Below are positions 51,025-59,799 of a stretch of 64,000 nucleotides of DNA, piece by piece (within the stretch, counting starts at the first letter, position 1; every line of letters begins with the position of its first letter). The notes under the pieces were generated by a model. It did no database searches. It was given only the letters and a program-made list of their open reading frames with translations, and was not told the origin of the DNA. Both the position numbers and the translations under genes were made by a program. This stretch comes from Cupriavidus sp. YR651 (GTDB lineage Bacteria > Pseudomonadota > Gammaproteobacteria > Burkholderiales > Burkholderiaceae), in assembly GCF_900101625.1 (NCBI RefSeq), contig NZ_FMYZ01000012.1, forward strand, positions 1 to 64,000. The letters are read 5' to 3'.

Positions 51025-52881
51025 ATGCAGTGGTTCAATCAACTGCGCGTTACAACCAGGCTGATTGCTGGCTTCCTGGTCGTATCCGTGATCGGTGCCA
51101 TCATCGGCCTGCTGGGCGTGGTGAATATGGGGCGCATGGCGGAATGGACCGGCAAGATCTACAACACCGATCTGCAGGCCCTGAAGGCCGTGCAGGACGG
51201 CAACATCAACCTGGTCTACGCCAGCCGCGCCCAGATCGCGCTGCTGTCGGCCTCGACCATGGGCGAGCGCGCGACCGAGAAGGACGAGATCCAGAAGTCG
51301 CTGACGACGATGGAAGCGCGCGTGAAGGCCGCCAAGGATTCGTTCAACTCACCGGAAGGCCAGGCGCTGTTCAAGCAATACGACAAGCTGGTGCCGCCGT
51401 TCCGCGAGCGCATGACCAAGTACGTGGAACTGGTCGGCAAGCAACCGCTGGACACGTCGCAGTTTGAAAGCACCGTCTTTACGGAAAGCGCGGACCTGCT
51501 CAAGGAAAGCCGCGCGCTGGAAGACGTGCTGTTCAAGATGGTCAAGCGCCGCGATGACCGCGCCAAGGCCAACATGGAAGAATCGACCAGCGTGTACAAC
51601 AGCTCGCGCGTGTTGATGCTGTTGCTAGTCATCGGTGGCGTGGCGGTGTCCGTGCTGCTGGGCTGGTTCCTGGCACGCCAGTTGTCGGGCCAGCTCGGTG
51701 GCGAGCCGGGCTACGCCGCCGCCATCGCCGCACGCATTGCCGAAGGCGATTTCTCCGGCAAGGTATCGCTGCGCAAGGGCGACCGTGGCAGCCTGCTGCA
51801 CGCGATGAGCCAGATGCAGCAGCAGCTGTCGCACATGGTCCGCGACTTCAAGGAATCCGCCGAATCGATCGGCACCGCTTCCCGCGAGATCGCCGCCGGC
51901 AACAACGACCTGTCGCAACGTACCGAGCAGCAGGCCGCGTCGCTGGAGGAAACCGCTTCGAGCATGGAGGAGTTGACCAGCACCGTGCGCCAGAACGCCG
52001 ACAACGCGCGGCAGGCCAGCGGCCTGGCAGCCAACGCTTCCGAGACCGCCGTGCGCGGCGGCGAAGTGGTGGGCCGCGTGGTGCAGACGATGGACGAGAT
52101 CAACGAGGCATCGCGCAAGATCGTCGACATCATCGGCGTGATCGAAGGCATCGCGTTCCAGACCAACATCCTGGCGCTGAACGCCGCGGTGGAAGCCGCG
52201 CGTGCCGGCGAACAAGGCCGCGGCTTTGCCGTGGTGGCCGGCGAGGTGCGCAGCCTGGCGCAGCGCAGCGCGAATGCGGCCAAGGAAATCAAGGGCCTGA
52301 TCGGCGACACCGTGGCGCGCGTGGATAACGGCGCGGCACTGGTGGGCCAGGCTGGCACGACGATGGGCGAGATCGTGCAGGCGGTGAAGCGCGTGACCGA
52401 CATCATGGGCGAGATCAGCGCGGCATCGGCGGAACAGAGCTCGGGCATCGAGCAGGTGAACCAGGCCGTGGCGCAGATGGACGAGGTGACGCAGCAGAAC
52501 GCGGCGCTCGTGGAGCAGGCCGCCGCCGCCGCCGGGTCCCTGCAGGATCAGGCTGGCAGGCTGCAGGAGTCGGTCTCGACCTTCCGCCTGTCGCAGGACG
52601 ATGCCGCCAGCACCAGCCCTTCGCTCGGCGCGCTTGCCGCACCGGCGGCACGTTCGATCGCCAGGCCCGGTGTGAAGGCCGCCGTGACCTCCACGCTGAA
52701 GGCAGCCAAGGGTCGCACCGCGCGCAAGTCGACGAGCACGGCGCTGGTCGCGGCCGCTGCAGCGCCTGCCGTGATGGCCGGCGCTGAAGTTGCCGACGAA
52801 GCTGCCGATAGTTCATTGGTACGCCCCGCTGCCGCCCTGGCGAGCAGCGCATCCGACAACGGCGACTGGAGCGCATTCTGA
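51025..52881 (+). CDS. Methyl-accepting chemotaxis protein (Tsr-like)
   Basis: A 618-aa receptor. Membrane helix 1 is at about residues 12-34, a periplasmic four-helix sensor follows, helix 2 is at about 195-215 and HAMP is next. The signalling core carries NAAVEAARAGEQGRGFAVVA. A long Ala/Ser-rich tail ends NGDWSAF, a CheR/CheB tether of W-x-x-F form. AAGGGGGTAG gives the ribosome site. Ligand unknown. It is adjacent to the Aer-like receptor, with which it shares nearly identical core DNA. Confidence 0.93.
   Translation: MQWFNQLRVTTRLIAGFLVVSVIGAIIGLLGVVNMGRMAEWTGKIYNTDLQALKAVQDGNINLVYASRAQIALLSASTMGERATEKDEIQKSLTTMEARVKAAKDSFNSPEGQALFKQYDKLVPPFRERMTKYVELVGKQPLDTSQFESTVFTESADLLKESRALEDVLFKMVKRRDDRAKANMEESTSVYNSSRVLMLLLVIGGVAVSVLLGWFLARQLSGQLGGEPGYAAAIAARIAEGDFSGKVSLRKGDRGSLLHAMSQMQQQLSHMVRDFKESAESIGTASREIAAGNNDLSQRTEQQAASLEETASSMEELTSTVRQNADNARQASGLAANASETAVRGGEVVGRVVQTMDEINEASRKIVDIIGVIEGIAFQTNILALNAAVEAARAGEQGRGFAVVAGEVRSLAQRSANAAKEIKGLIGDTVARVDNGAALVGQAGTTMGEIVQAVKRVTDIMGEISAASAEQSSGIEQVNQAVAQMDEVTQQNAALVEQAAAAAGSLQDQAGRLQESVSTFRLSQDDAASTSPSLGALAAPAARSIARPGVKAAVTSTLKAAKGRTARKSTSTALVAAAAAPAVMAGAEVADEAADSSLVRPAAALASSASDNGDWSAF
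51911..52590 (+). repeat. Direct repeat, copy 2 (receptor signalling core)
   Basis: Gap-free partner of 50151-50830. It begins at TGTCGCAACG and ends near the CGGTCTC stretch that encodes the last core helix. Confidence 0.8.
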
Positions 52882-52983
52882 GCGGCCGATAACGCGCTCC
52901 GATGCAACGCCACGAGCGATGCAGTGTGCCCCGGCGACGTGTTGTAGGAAGCGCGCCGGGGCACTTTCTCGTCCAATGACATC

Positions 52984-53736
52984 ATGACCACCGACATCAG
53001 CCTGTCCCTGTCAGCCGAGGCCACTGCGCGGCTGCGCGCGGACTTCGATGCCTTTGTAAAAGTTTCCACGGGGCTCGATGCCGAGTTCATCCCGCCGGCA
53101 TTCGATGACTTCCTGCGCGCACGACTGATGCAGCAGGATGGCCCGCTGACCGAGCGCGCCGTCATGCGGTTGCTGGCCAGTGGCGAATATGGCTGGGCGA
53201 AGAAGGTCTTCGACAAGCAGTTACCCAATGCGCTGGCGGCGCTGATGCGCGATGCGCAGCGCTTCGGCTTTGGCCTGGCGGTACAGCCGGACTGGACGCC
53301 CCAGCAGCGCGTGGACAACGCGCGTGACTGGGCCACGCAGATTCTTTCGGAAGCCGGCGCGGATGCGGCCTTCACGGGCGCGCTCGCGGCACAGATCTCC
53401 TCATCCGCCGTGGATATCCGCACGCTCGAGGAACGCATGCGCACGCCGGCGTGGCGCATGGCAGACAGTCTTCGCCAGCGCGCGTATGACGTCATGTATG
53501 CGCTGCAGACTGAGCAGAGCGAAGCACTGGGTCGGAGCAAGGTGGGAGAGTTGCGCGCGTTGCTGGGTCTGGCGCTCGAATACGGTTCCGTCAGTGCAGA
53601 GGAAGCCGCACGCGTGCTCGAACAGGTGGAACGTGCGCGGCCGCATCTGTTCCGCGAAGCGCCCGACGATGTCTTCGCGCGCCTGGCTGCTTGGTTGCGG
53701 CAGCTGTTTAGCCAAGGCGGTCTGATTCGTCAATAG
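52984..53736 (+). CDS. Hypothetical protein, 250 aa, in the motility block
   Basis: I do not recognise the family. The protein is mostly helical with Arg and Ala, no signal peptide or membrane segment, no Cys pairs and no nucleotide motif. A conserved-looking stretch is RLLASGEYGWAKKVFDKQLPNALAALMRDAQRFG. It lies between a chemoreceptor gene and flhDC, in the same direction. It may be unrelated to motility; nothing in it suggests a function. Confidence 0.75.
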   Translation: MTTDISLSLSAEATARLRADFDAFVKVSTGLDAEFIPPAFDDFLRARLMQQDGPLTERAVMRLLASGEYGWAKKVFDKQLPNALAALMRDAQRFGFGLAVQPDWTPQQRVDNARDWATQILSEAGADAAFTGALAAQISSSAVDIRTLEERMRTPAWRMADSLRQRAYDVMYALQTEQSEALGRSKVGELRALLGLALEYGSVSAEEAARVLEQVERARPHLFREAPDDVFARLAAWLRQLFSQGGLIRQ

Positions 53737-53797
53737 TGGAATCCGAGGGCGTCGGCACGTCCACCACAAACGTGGAGTGTCCGTTCAGTAAGTGAAG

Positions 53798-53992
53798 TGT
53801 TACAGCCTTGATGTAAATCAGAAGTCAGCCCCCCGAGCTGTTACAAATTCGGAGGGCCATGTCTTTTCCGTGCGACATTTGCTATCCCCCAACTCAAGTA
53901 GGGATTGGCAGTGCGGGCGAATTGCCGATATAAACGTAACAGTTTCACTTACACTCTGTAACATCTGTAACGTTTACGAGAAGTGGTGTAAC
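53798..53992. promoter_or_regulatory. flhDC upstream region with repeated TGTTAC/GTAACA boxes
   Basis: Six boxes occur within 195 bp: TGTTAC at 53798 and 53839, and GTAAC(A) at 53936, 53958, 53967 and 53988. The two at 53958 and 53967 are part of the 9-bp direct repeat TCTGTAAC. The region is AT-rich for this genome and lies 131-325 bp before flhD. It is a candidate multi-site binding region for a regulator of the motility master operon. Confidence 0.55.
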
Positions 53993-54122
53993 CGGGCGCA
54001 GTTCCTTTCGTAGTACGTCGTACCCATCGAACACGCATCAAACGATCTGGTCGCCGACTTGCAGCAAAAAAGTCGGTAAGCGCCGGACAAGCGGTCGAAG
54101 GGTTTTTGGTAGCGGGGAAAAA

Positions 54123-54440
54123 TTGGAAAGCAGTGAAGTTCTCCAGGAGATCAGGGAGGTCAACCTCGCCTATCTGCTGCTCGCGCAACGACTGGTGCGC
54201 GAAAACCAGGTGGAAGCCATGTTCAGGCTTGGCGTCAGCAAGGAAATCGCTGACATTCTCGCCAAGCTGACCTCGGCGCAACTCGTCAAGCTGGCCGCAT
54301 CGAATATGGTGCTGTGCCGTTTCCGCTTCGACGATCACGCGCTGCTTTCCACACTCACTCACACGGCCAAGAGCCATGATATGCAGCAGATCCACGCTGC
54401 TATCCTTCTCGCCCGGCAACCTGTGGAGTCGCTCAATTGA
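54123..54440 (+). CDS. flhD: Flagellar master regulator FlhD
   Basis: A 105-aa FlhD. ESSEVLQEIREVNLAYLLLAQRLVRENQVEAMFRLGVS is the typical helical N-terminus, and the rest matches the beta-proteobacterial form. With FlhC it forms a heterohexamer that activates class II flagellar genes. The start is TTG, preceded by AGCGGGGAAA; no ATG exists in the right place. The stop overlaps the flhC start. Confidence 0.93.
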   Translation: MESSEVLQEIREVNLAYLLLAQRLVRENQVEAMFRLGVSKEIADILAKLTSAQLVKLAASNMVLCRFRFDDHALLSTLTHTAKSHDMQQIHAAILLARQPVESLN

Positions 54441-55042
54441 CCGCGCTCCTCCAGGCCCAGCCAGCCCGAAGCTTTACGGCCACTCCCATCCCCAACCGCA
54501 AGAGCGTCCTGCAGGATGCCAACCAGACGCAGCTCGCCATCGAGTTGATCGGCCTGGGTGCGCGCCTTCAGGTGCTTGAAGCCGAGACCACGCTCTCGCG
54601 CGACCGGTTGATCCGCCTCTACAAGGAGCTCCGTGGCGCGTCGCCGCCCAAGGGCATGCTCCCGTTCTCGACGGACTGGTTCACCACCTGGCTGCCGAAT
54701 ATCCATTCCTCGCTGTTCTTCTCCGCGTACCAGTTCATGGTGCAGGAAGGCGAGACGTCTGGCATTCGCGCAGTGGTGGCGAGCTATCGCCTGTACCTCG
54801 AGCACGTTTCGCTGCTTGGCGGCGAAATTGTCTTAAGTTTCACCCGTGCCTGGACGTTAGTACGGTTTTTCGAGAGCAATATGCTGCAGCTTTCCACCTG
54901 CACATGTTGCGGCGGGCAGTTCGTGACGCACGCTTATGAGCCGCACGCGAATTTCGTGTGCAGCCTGTGCCGCCCGCCGTCGCGTGCCGGAAAGGTGAAG
55001 AAGCTCTCGAAGGACGCCGCAGCCGCGCAGACCGAAGCCTGA
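54437..55042 (+). CDS. flhC: Flagellar master regulator FlhC
   Basis: A 201-aa FlhC. The family core QLAIELIGLGARLQVLEAETTLSRDRLIRLYKELRG is present, and the zinc-binding Cys residues are in CTCCGGQF and CSLC near the C-terminus. It recognises the DNA boxes of class II promoters together with FlhD. The start codon is TTG, overlapping the flhD stop by 4 bp (TTGA), so translation is coupled and low-efficiency starts may limit the amount of both proteins. Confidence 0.94.
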   Translation: MTALLQAQPARSFTATPIPNRKSVLQDANQTQLAIELIGLGARLQVLEAETTLSRDRLIRLYKELRGASPPKGMLPFSTDWFTTWLPNIHSSLFFSAYQFMVQEGETSGIRAVVASYRLYLEHVSLLGGEIVLSFTRAWTLVRFFESNMLQLSTCTCCGGQFVTHAYEPHANFVCSLCRPPSRAGKVKKLSKDAAAAQTEA

Positions 55043-55167
55043 TTCCATCTGGCCAGACGTCCGCGTAGCAGGTGGGCTCCCGGTACCCGGCGAGCGGTGA
55101 CCCCGCTCGCCCGTACAGGATGCCCTTGTGCGTGCCTGACGCGTGTTTTTCAGACGGGGATCCGATC

Positions 55168-56031
55168 GTGCTAGTAGTTCTTGGCTATGTCGTCGTAGTC
55201 GTGGCGGTGTTGGGCGGTTACGCCCTCACCGGCGGCCACATGGGCGCGCTTTATCAACCGGCGGAGCTCATCATCATCGGCGGCGCCGCCGTTGGCGCAT
55301 TCATCAGCTCCAACAGCGGCAAGGCCATCAAGGCCACCATGAAGGCCATGCCCTCGCTGCTGCAAGGTTCCAAGTACAAGAAGGAACTGTACCTTGACGT
55401 GATGGCGTTGCTGTACGTGCTGCTGTCCAAGGCGCGCCGCGAAGGCATCTTGTTCCTCGAAAAGGAAATTGCCGACCCCGCATCGAGCAGCGTCTTCAGT
55501 CAGTACCCGCGCATCCTGGCCGATGCCAAGATGATGGAGTTCCTGACCGATTACCTGCGCATGATGGTCAACGGCAACATGAACGCCTTCGAGATCGAGG
55601 CGCTCATGGACCACGAAATCGAAACGTATCGCCACGAAGCCGAGATTCCCGCCCACGCACTGTCACGCGTTGGCGATGGCCTGCCGGCCTTCGGCATCGT
55701 GGCCGCGGTGATGGGCGTGGTGCATGCGCTGGCCTCGGCCGATCTGCCGCCGGCGGAACTGGGCGCCCTGATCGCCCACGCCATGGTGGGTACGTTCCTG
55801 GGCATTCTGCTGGCGTACGGCTTCGTATCGCCGCTGGCATCCCGCGTCGAACACCAGGTGTCGGAAAGCGTGAAGATGTACGAGTGCATCAAGGTCACGC
55901 TGCTCGCTTCGCTCAATGGCTACGCGCCGCTGGTGGCGGTGGAATTCGGCCGCAAGGTGCTCTACTCCACGGTACGTCCGTCGTTCCTTGAGCTCGACGA
56001 CCACGTCCGTGAAGTCAAGAGCCTGACCTGA
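55168..56031 (+). CDS. motA: Flagellar stator protein MotA
   Basis: A 287-aa proton-channel subunit. It begins LVVLGYVVVVVAVLGGYALTGGHMGALYQPAELIIIGGAA like E. coli MotA, with helices at about 3-24, 33-50, 170-190 and 200-222. The cytoplasmic loop carries the charged SKARREGILFLEKEI. The conserved Pro of LPAFGIVAAVMGV is present. The GTG start at 55168 aligns with the E. coli start and follows ACGGGGA; an open frame extends upstream but without family sequence. The motB gene follows 12 bp later. Confidence 0.94.
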   Translation: MLVVLGYVVVVVAVLGGYALTGGHMGALYQPAELIIIGGAAVGAFISSNSGKAIKATMKAMPSLLQGSKYKKELYLDVMALLYVLLSKARREGILFLEKEIADPASSSVFSQYPRILADAKMMEFLTDYLRMMVNGNMNAFEIEALMDHEIETYRHEAEIPAHALSRVGDGLPAFGIVAAVMGVVHALASADLPPAELGALIAHAMVGTFLGILLAYGFVSPLASRVEHQVSESVKMYECIKVTLLASLNGYAPLVAVEFGRKVLYSTVRPSFLELDDHVREVKSLT

Positions 56032-56043
56032 CGGAGAGCCGCA

Positions 56044-57021
56044 ATGAGCAGCGCCCAGGACCTGCGTCCGATCGTCATCAAGAAGGCGAAGTCCCACGCC
56101 AAGCCGCACGGCAACCACAGCTGGAAGATCGCCTACGCCGACTTCATGACGGCCATGATGGCGCTCTTCCTGGTGCTGTGGCTGTTGAGCTCGGCTTCCC
56201 CGAAGACGCTCGTCGGCGTGGCCGAGTATTTCAAGACACCGCTCAAGGTGGCTGTGGCCGGTGGCGACAAGAGCAGCCTCTCCAAGAGCGTCATTCCCGG
56301 CGGCGGCAAGGACCCGATGGCCAAGGACGGCGAGGTCATGCGTGCGACGACCAACGATCCGTCGGACGCCCAGCGCCGCCGCGACCAGCTGGACAGCGAA
56401 CGCCTGCGCGCGCTCAAGGGTCGTCTGGAACAGATCATCGAGAACAACCCGATGCTGCGCCAGTTCCGCCCGCAGCTGCTGCTGGACATCACGAGCGAAG
56501 GGCTGCGTATCCAGATCCTCGATACGCAGAATCGTCCGATGTTCCGCACCGGCAGTGCCTCGGTGGAGCCGTACATGCGCACCATCCTGCGCGAGATCGG
56601 GCCGGTGCTCAATGAAATGCCGAACAAGGTCAGCTTGTCCGGCCACACGGATTCCGCCACGTACATGAATGGCGAACGCGCCTACAGCAACTGGGAGCTT
56701 TCCGCCGACCGCGCCAACGCCTCGCGCCAGGAACTGATCGGCGGTGGCATGCAGGAAGGCAAGGTGCTGCGCGTGCTGGGGCTGGCGGACACCATGCCGC
56801 TTGAGAAGAATGATCCGCTGGCGCCCGTCAACCGCCGCATCAGCATCGTGGTGCTGAACAAGCGCGCCCAGGCCCAGTTTGAATCGGAAAACGCCAGCGC
56901 GGCGGAAGTCTCCGTGCAGGCGCAGAAGGGCAAGGCAGGGCAGGAAATGCAGGCGCAGCTGGAAGCGGCATCGACCCCTGCGGCAAGATCGGCCGGCGCG
57001 CCCAAAGGCAAGATTGAATAA
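56044..57021 (+). CDS. motB: Flagellar stator protein MotB
   Basis: A 325-aa protein. A single helix near residues 28-50 contains the proton-carrying Asp33 (YADFMTAMMALF). The C-terminal OmpA-like peptidoglycan-binding domain has SLSGHTDSATYMNGERAYSNWELSADRANA. A basic N-terminus lies before the helix and an Ala/Gln-rich tail ends the protein. It anchors the stator to the cell wall and forms the proton path with MotA. It is followed at once by a palindromic repeat element. Confidence 0.95.
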   Translation: MSSAQDLRPIVIKKAKSHAKPHGNHSWKIAYADFMTAMMALFLVLWLLSSASPKTLVGVAEYFKTPLKVAVAGGDKSSLSKSVIPGGGKDPMAKDGEVMRATTNDPSDAQRRRDQLDSERLRALKGRLEQIIENNPMLRQFRPQLLLDITSEGLRIQILDTQNRPMFRTGSASVEPYMRTILREIGPVLNEMPNKVSLSGHTDSATYMNGERAYSNWELSADRANASRQELIGGGMQEGKVLRVLGLADTMPLEKNDPLAPVNRRISIVVLNKRAQAQFESENASAAEVSVQAQKGKAGQEMQAQLEAASTPAARSAGAPKGKIE

Positions 57022-57133
57022 GAGGTTGTTTCAAAATGAAGCGAAGCGGTCCTGGCTAGGCGCGCGGCCGCAGACAGTACAAGTGGTACGGCCAGGCCGC
57101 GCAACGACGCCAGGATCTTTTTGAAGCAACCTC
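57022..57133. repeat. Palindromic intergenic repeat element, 112 bp
   Basis: The ends GAGGTTG and CAACCTC are exact inverted repeats, extended to 15 bp with one mismatch. Inside, TCCTGGC-type and GCGCGGCC segments also pair imperfectly, and the centre has a GTAC-AAGTG-GTAC hairpin. The element sits between motB and cheA with no coding content. I recall a related element in Ralstonia and Burkholderia intergenic regions, but could not check. Confidence 0.75.
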
Positions 57134-57192
57134 CAAGGCGTGCCGCCCTAGCGGTGGCACATCTTTCAGCAATTTAGCGAGTCAGGACGGGC

Positions 57193-59211
57193 ATGTCTGT
57201 CGATATCGATATCACGCAGTTTTACCAGACCTTTTTTGAAGAGGCCGAGGAACTGCTCGTTGAAATGGAGCAGCTGCTGCTCGGGCTGGACATCGAGTCC
57301 CCCGATGCGGAAGAGCTCAACGCGATCTTTCGCGCTGCGCACTCCATCAAGGGCGGCGCGGCGACGTTCGGCTTTGCGGCCCTGACCGCGACCACGCACA
57401 TCTTTGAGAACCTGCTTGACCGTACGCGTCGGCGGGAACTGGCCCTCACGCGGGTCATCATCGACACCTTTCTGGAAACCAAGGACGTGTTGCAAGATCA
57501 GCTCAACGCCTACCGCAACGGCACCGAACCCGATCCGGAAACGCTGGCGCGTATCTGCGCCGTCCTGCAGCAGCTGGCTGAAGAAGCCGGCGGCGACGCG
57601 GGCCATGCCGCGGCACCGGCCCCGGCGCCCGTGGCCGCCGCGCCCGCGCCTGCAGCCGCCGCGTCCGGTGGCAACCTCAAGGTCCGACTGATCAAGGTAT
57701 CGGCGGCCGACCAGGCACTGCTGCGCGAAGAGATCGCCAACCTGGGCGAGATCACCGGCCAGCAGGAAGAAGACGGCGACCTGACGATCTGGCTGAACAG
57801 CCAGTGCAGCGCCGACGACATCATCGCGGTCTGCTGCTTCGTGATCGACGAGAAGCAGATCACCGTGGAATCGGTGGACGGCGGTGCCGCACCGGCAGCC
57901 GCTGCCGCGCCCGCACCGGCGCCAGTGGCCGCGCCGGCACCCGTGGCGGCCGCGTCTGCGGCACCGGCCGCCGCTGCCAAGGACAAGGAAAAAGAGAAGG
58001 CCAAGCCGGCGGCTGCCGCTGCCGATTCGGGCTCGATCCGCGTGCCGACCGAGAAGGTCGACCAGATCATCAACCTCGTGGGCGAGCTGGTGATTACCCA
58101 GTCGATGCTGGCGCAGACCGCGTCGTCGCTGGACCCGGTGCTGTTCGACCGCCTGTTCTCGGGCATGGGCCAGCTGGAGCGCAATGCGCGCGACCTGCAG
58201 GAAGCCGTGATGTCCATCCGCATGATGCCGATGGACTACGTGTTCTCGCGCTTCCCGCGTCTGGTGCGCGACCTGGCCAGCAAGCTCGGCAAGCAGATCG
58301 ACCTGGTCACGTTCGGCAAGGCGACCGAGCTGGACAAGAGCCTGATCGAACGCATCATCGATCCGCTGACCCACCTGGTCCGCAACAGCCTGGACCACGG
58401 CATCGAAACGCCGGAGAAGCGCCTGGCCGCCGGCAAGGAAGCGACCGGCCAGCTGATCCTCTCCGCACAGCACGCGGGCGGCAACATCGTCATCGAGGTG
58501 AGTGACGATGGCGGCGGCCTGAACCGCGACCGCATCCTGGCCAAGGCCCTGCAGAACGGCCTGCCGGTATCGGAGAACATCAGCGACGAGGAAGTCTGGC
58601 AACTGATCTTCGCGCCGGGCTTCTCCACGGCGGAAGTGGTGACCGACGTGTCCGGCCGTGGCGTGGGCATGGATGTGGTCAAGCGGAACATCCAGGAAAT
58701 GGGTGGTCACGTGGAAATCAGCTCGCGTCCGGGCCTGGGAACCACCACCCGCATCGTGCTGCCGCTGACGCTGGCCATCCTCGACGGCATGTCTGTCCGC
58801 GTGGGCGAGGAAACCTTCATCCTGCCGCTGAACTGCGTGATGGAGTCCTTGCAGCCGAAGTCCGAGGACGTGCACACCGCCGCCAATGGCGAGCGCGTGA
58901 TGAACGTGCGCGGCGAATACCTGCCGCTGCTGGAGCTGCACAAGGTCTTCAACGTGACCGGCGCGCTGCAGGAGCCGACGCAAGGCATCGCCGTGATCCT
59001 GTCCGCCGAGGGCAAGCGCTTTGCGCTGCTGGTGGACCAGCTCATCGGCCAGCACCAGGTGGTGCTGAAGAACCTGGAAACGAACTATCGCAAGGTGCCG
59101 TGCATTTCCGCCGCCACGATCCTCGGCGACGGCAGCGTCGCGCTGATCGTGGATGTGGGCGCGCTGCAGCGCACTGGCGTGCGCCGCCAGGACCCCGTGG
59201 TCGCACAGTAA
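57193..59211 (+). CDS. cheA: Chemotaxis sensor kinase CheA
   Basis: A 672-aa histidine kinase. The Hpt domain has the phospho-accepting His50 (RAAHSIKGGAATF). A P2-like CheY/CheB-binding segment is at about 155-235 between Ala/Pro-rich linkers. Dimerisation (about 270-345) begins VPTEKVDQIINLVGELVITQ. The ATPase has HLVRNSLDHGIETPEKR, SDDGGGLNRDRI and GRGVGMDVVKRNI, and the CheW-like P5 domain ends at about 660. It phosphorylates CheY and CheB in response to receptors. First gene of the cheA-W-R-D-B-Y-Z run. Confidence 0.96.
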   Translation: MSVDIDITQFYQTFFEEAEELLVEMEQLLLGLDIESPDAEELNAIFRAAHSIKGGAATFGFAALTATTHIFENLLDRTRRRELALTRVIIDTFLETKDVLQDQLNAYRNGTEPDPETLARICAVLQQLAEEAGGDAGHAAAPAPAPVAAAPAPAAAASGGNLKVRLIKVSAADQALLREEIANLGEITGQQEEDGDLTIWLNSQCSADDIIAVCCFVIDEKQITVESVDGGAAPAAAAAPAPAPVAAPAPVAAASAAPAAAAKDKEKEKAKPAAAAADSGSIRVPTEKVDQIINLVGELVITQSMLAQTASSLDPVLFDRLFSGMGQLERNARDLQEAVMSIRMMPMDYVFSRFPRLVRDLASKLGKQIDLVTFGKATELDKSLIERIIDPLTHLVRNSLDHGIETPEKRLAAGKEATGQLILSAQHAGGNIVIEVSDDGGGLNRDRILAKALQNGLPVSENISDEEVWQLIFAPGFSTAEVVTDVSGRGVGMDVVKRNIQEMGGHVEISSRPGLGTTTRIVLPLTLAILDGMSVRVGEETFILPLNCVMESLQPKSEDVHTAANGERVMNVRGEYLPLLELHKVFNVTGALQEPTQGIAVILSAEGKRFALLVDQLIGQHQVVLKNLETNYRKVPCISAATILGDGSVALIVDVGALQRTGVRRQDPVVAQ

Positions 59212-59232
59212 TCAACAGCAAGGAGAACAGAC

Positions 59233-59727
59233 ATGGCCGGCATCGGACATATCGATACCCAGGGCAGCGAAGCCTCTGGCCAGGAATACCTGGTCTTCAC
59301 GCTGGGGACCGAGGAATATGGCATCGACATCCTCAAGGTTCAGGAAATCCGCAGCTACGAGACGGTGACCCGCATCGCCAACGCCCCCGATTTCATCAAG
59401 GGCGTGACCAACCTGCGCGGCGTGATCGTGCCGATCGTGGACCTGCGCCTGAAGTTCAACCTGGGCAACGTGCGCTACGACCACCAGACCGTGGTGATCA
59501 TCCTGAACGTGGCCGGCCGCGTGGTTGGCATCGTCGTGGATGGCGTGTCGGACGTGCTCACGCTGACGGGCGGCGACATCAAGCCGGCGCCGGAGTTTGG
59601 CGTGTCGGTATCCAACGAGCACCTGACGGGTCTGGGCTCGGTGGATGGCCGCATGCTGATCCTGATCGACATCGAACGCATGATGACCAGCTCCGAGATG
59701 GAACTGGTCGAGGCCGAGCTCGCCTGA
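59233..59727 (+). CDS. cheW: Chemotaxis coupling protein CheW (second copy)
   Basis: A 164-aa CheW, with EYLVFTLGTEEYGIDILKVQEIRSYE, TNLRGVIVPIVDLRLKF and GRMLILIDIERM. It joins chemoreceptors to the CheA encoded 21 bp upstream. AAGGAGAA precedes the ATG. Its sequence is close to the CheW at 48677-49165 but clearly diverged at the DNA level, so the two are old paralogues. Confidence 0.95.
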   Translation: MAGIGHIDTQGSEASGQEYLVFTLGTEEYGIDILKVQEIRSYETVTRIANAPDFIKGVTNLRGVIVPIVDLRLKFNLGNVRYDHQTVVIILNVAGRVVGIVVDGVSDVLTLTGGDIKPAPEFGVSVSNEHLTGLGSVDGRMLILIDIERMMTSSEMELVEAELA

Positions 59728-59799
59728 TCCGGGCAGCCCGGGCCGCAGCGATCCGAACAAGCAGTTACGCCGTCCATCGGCACCTGAAAGAAACACACC

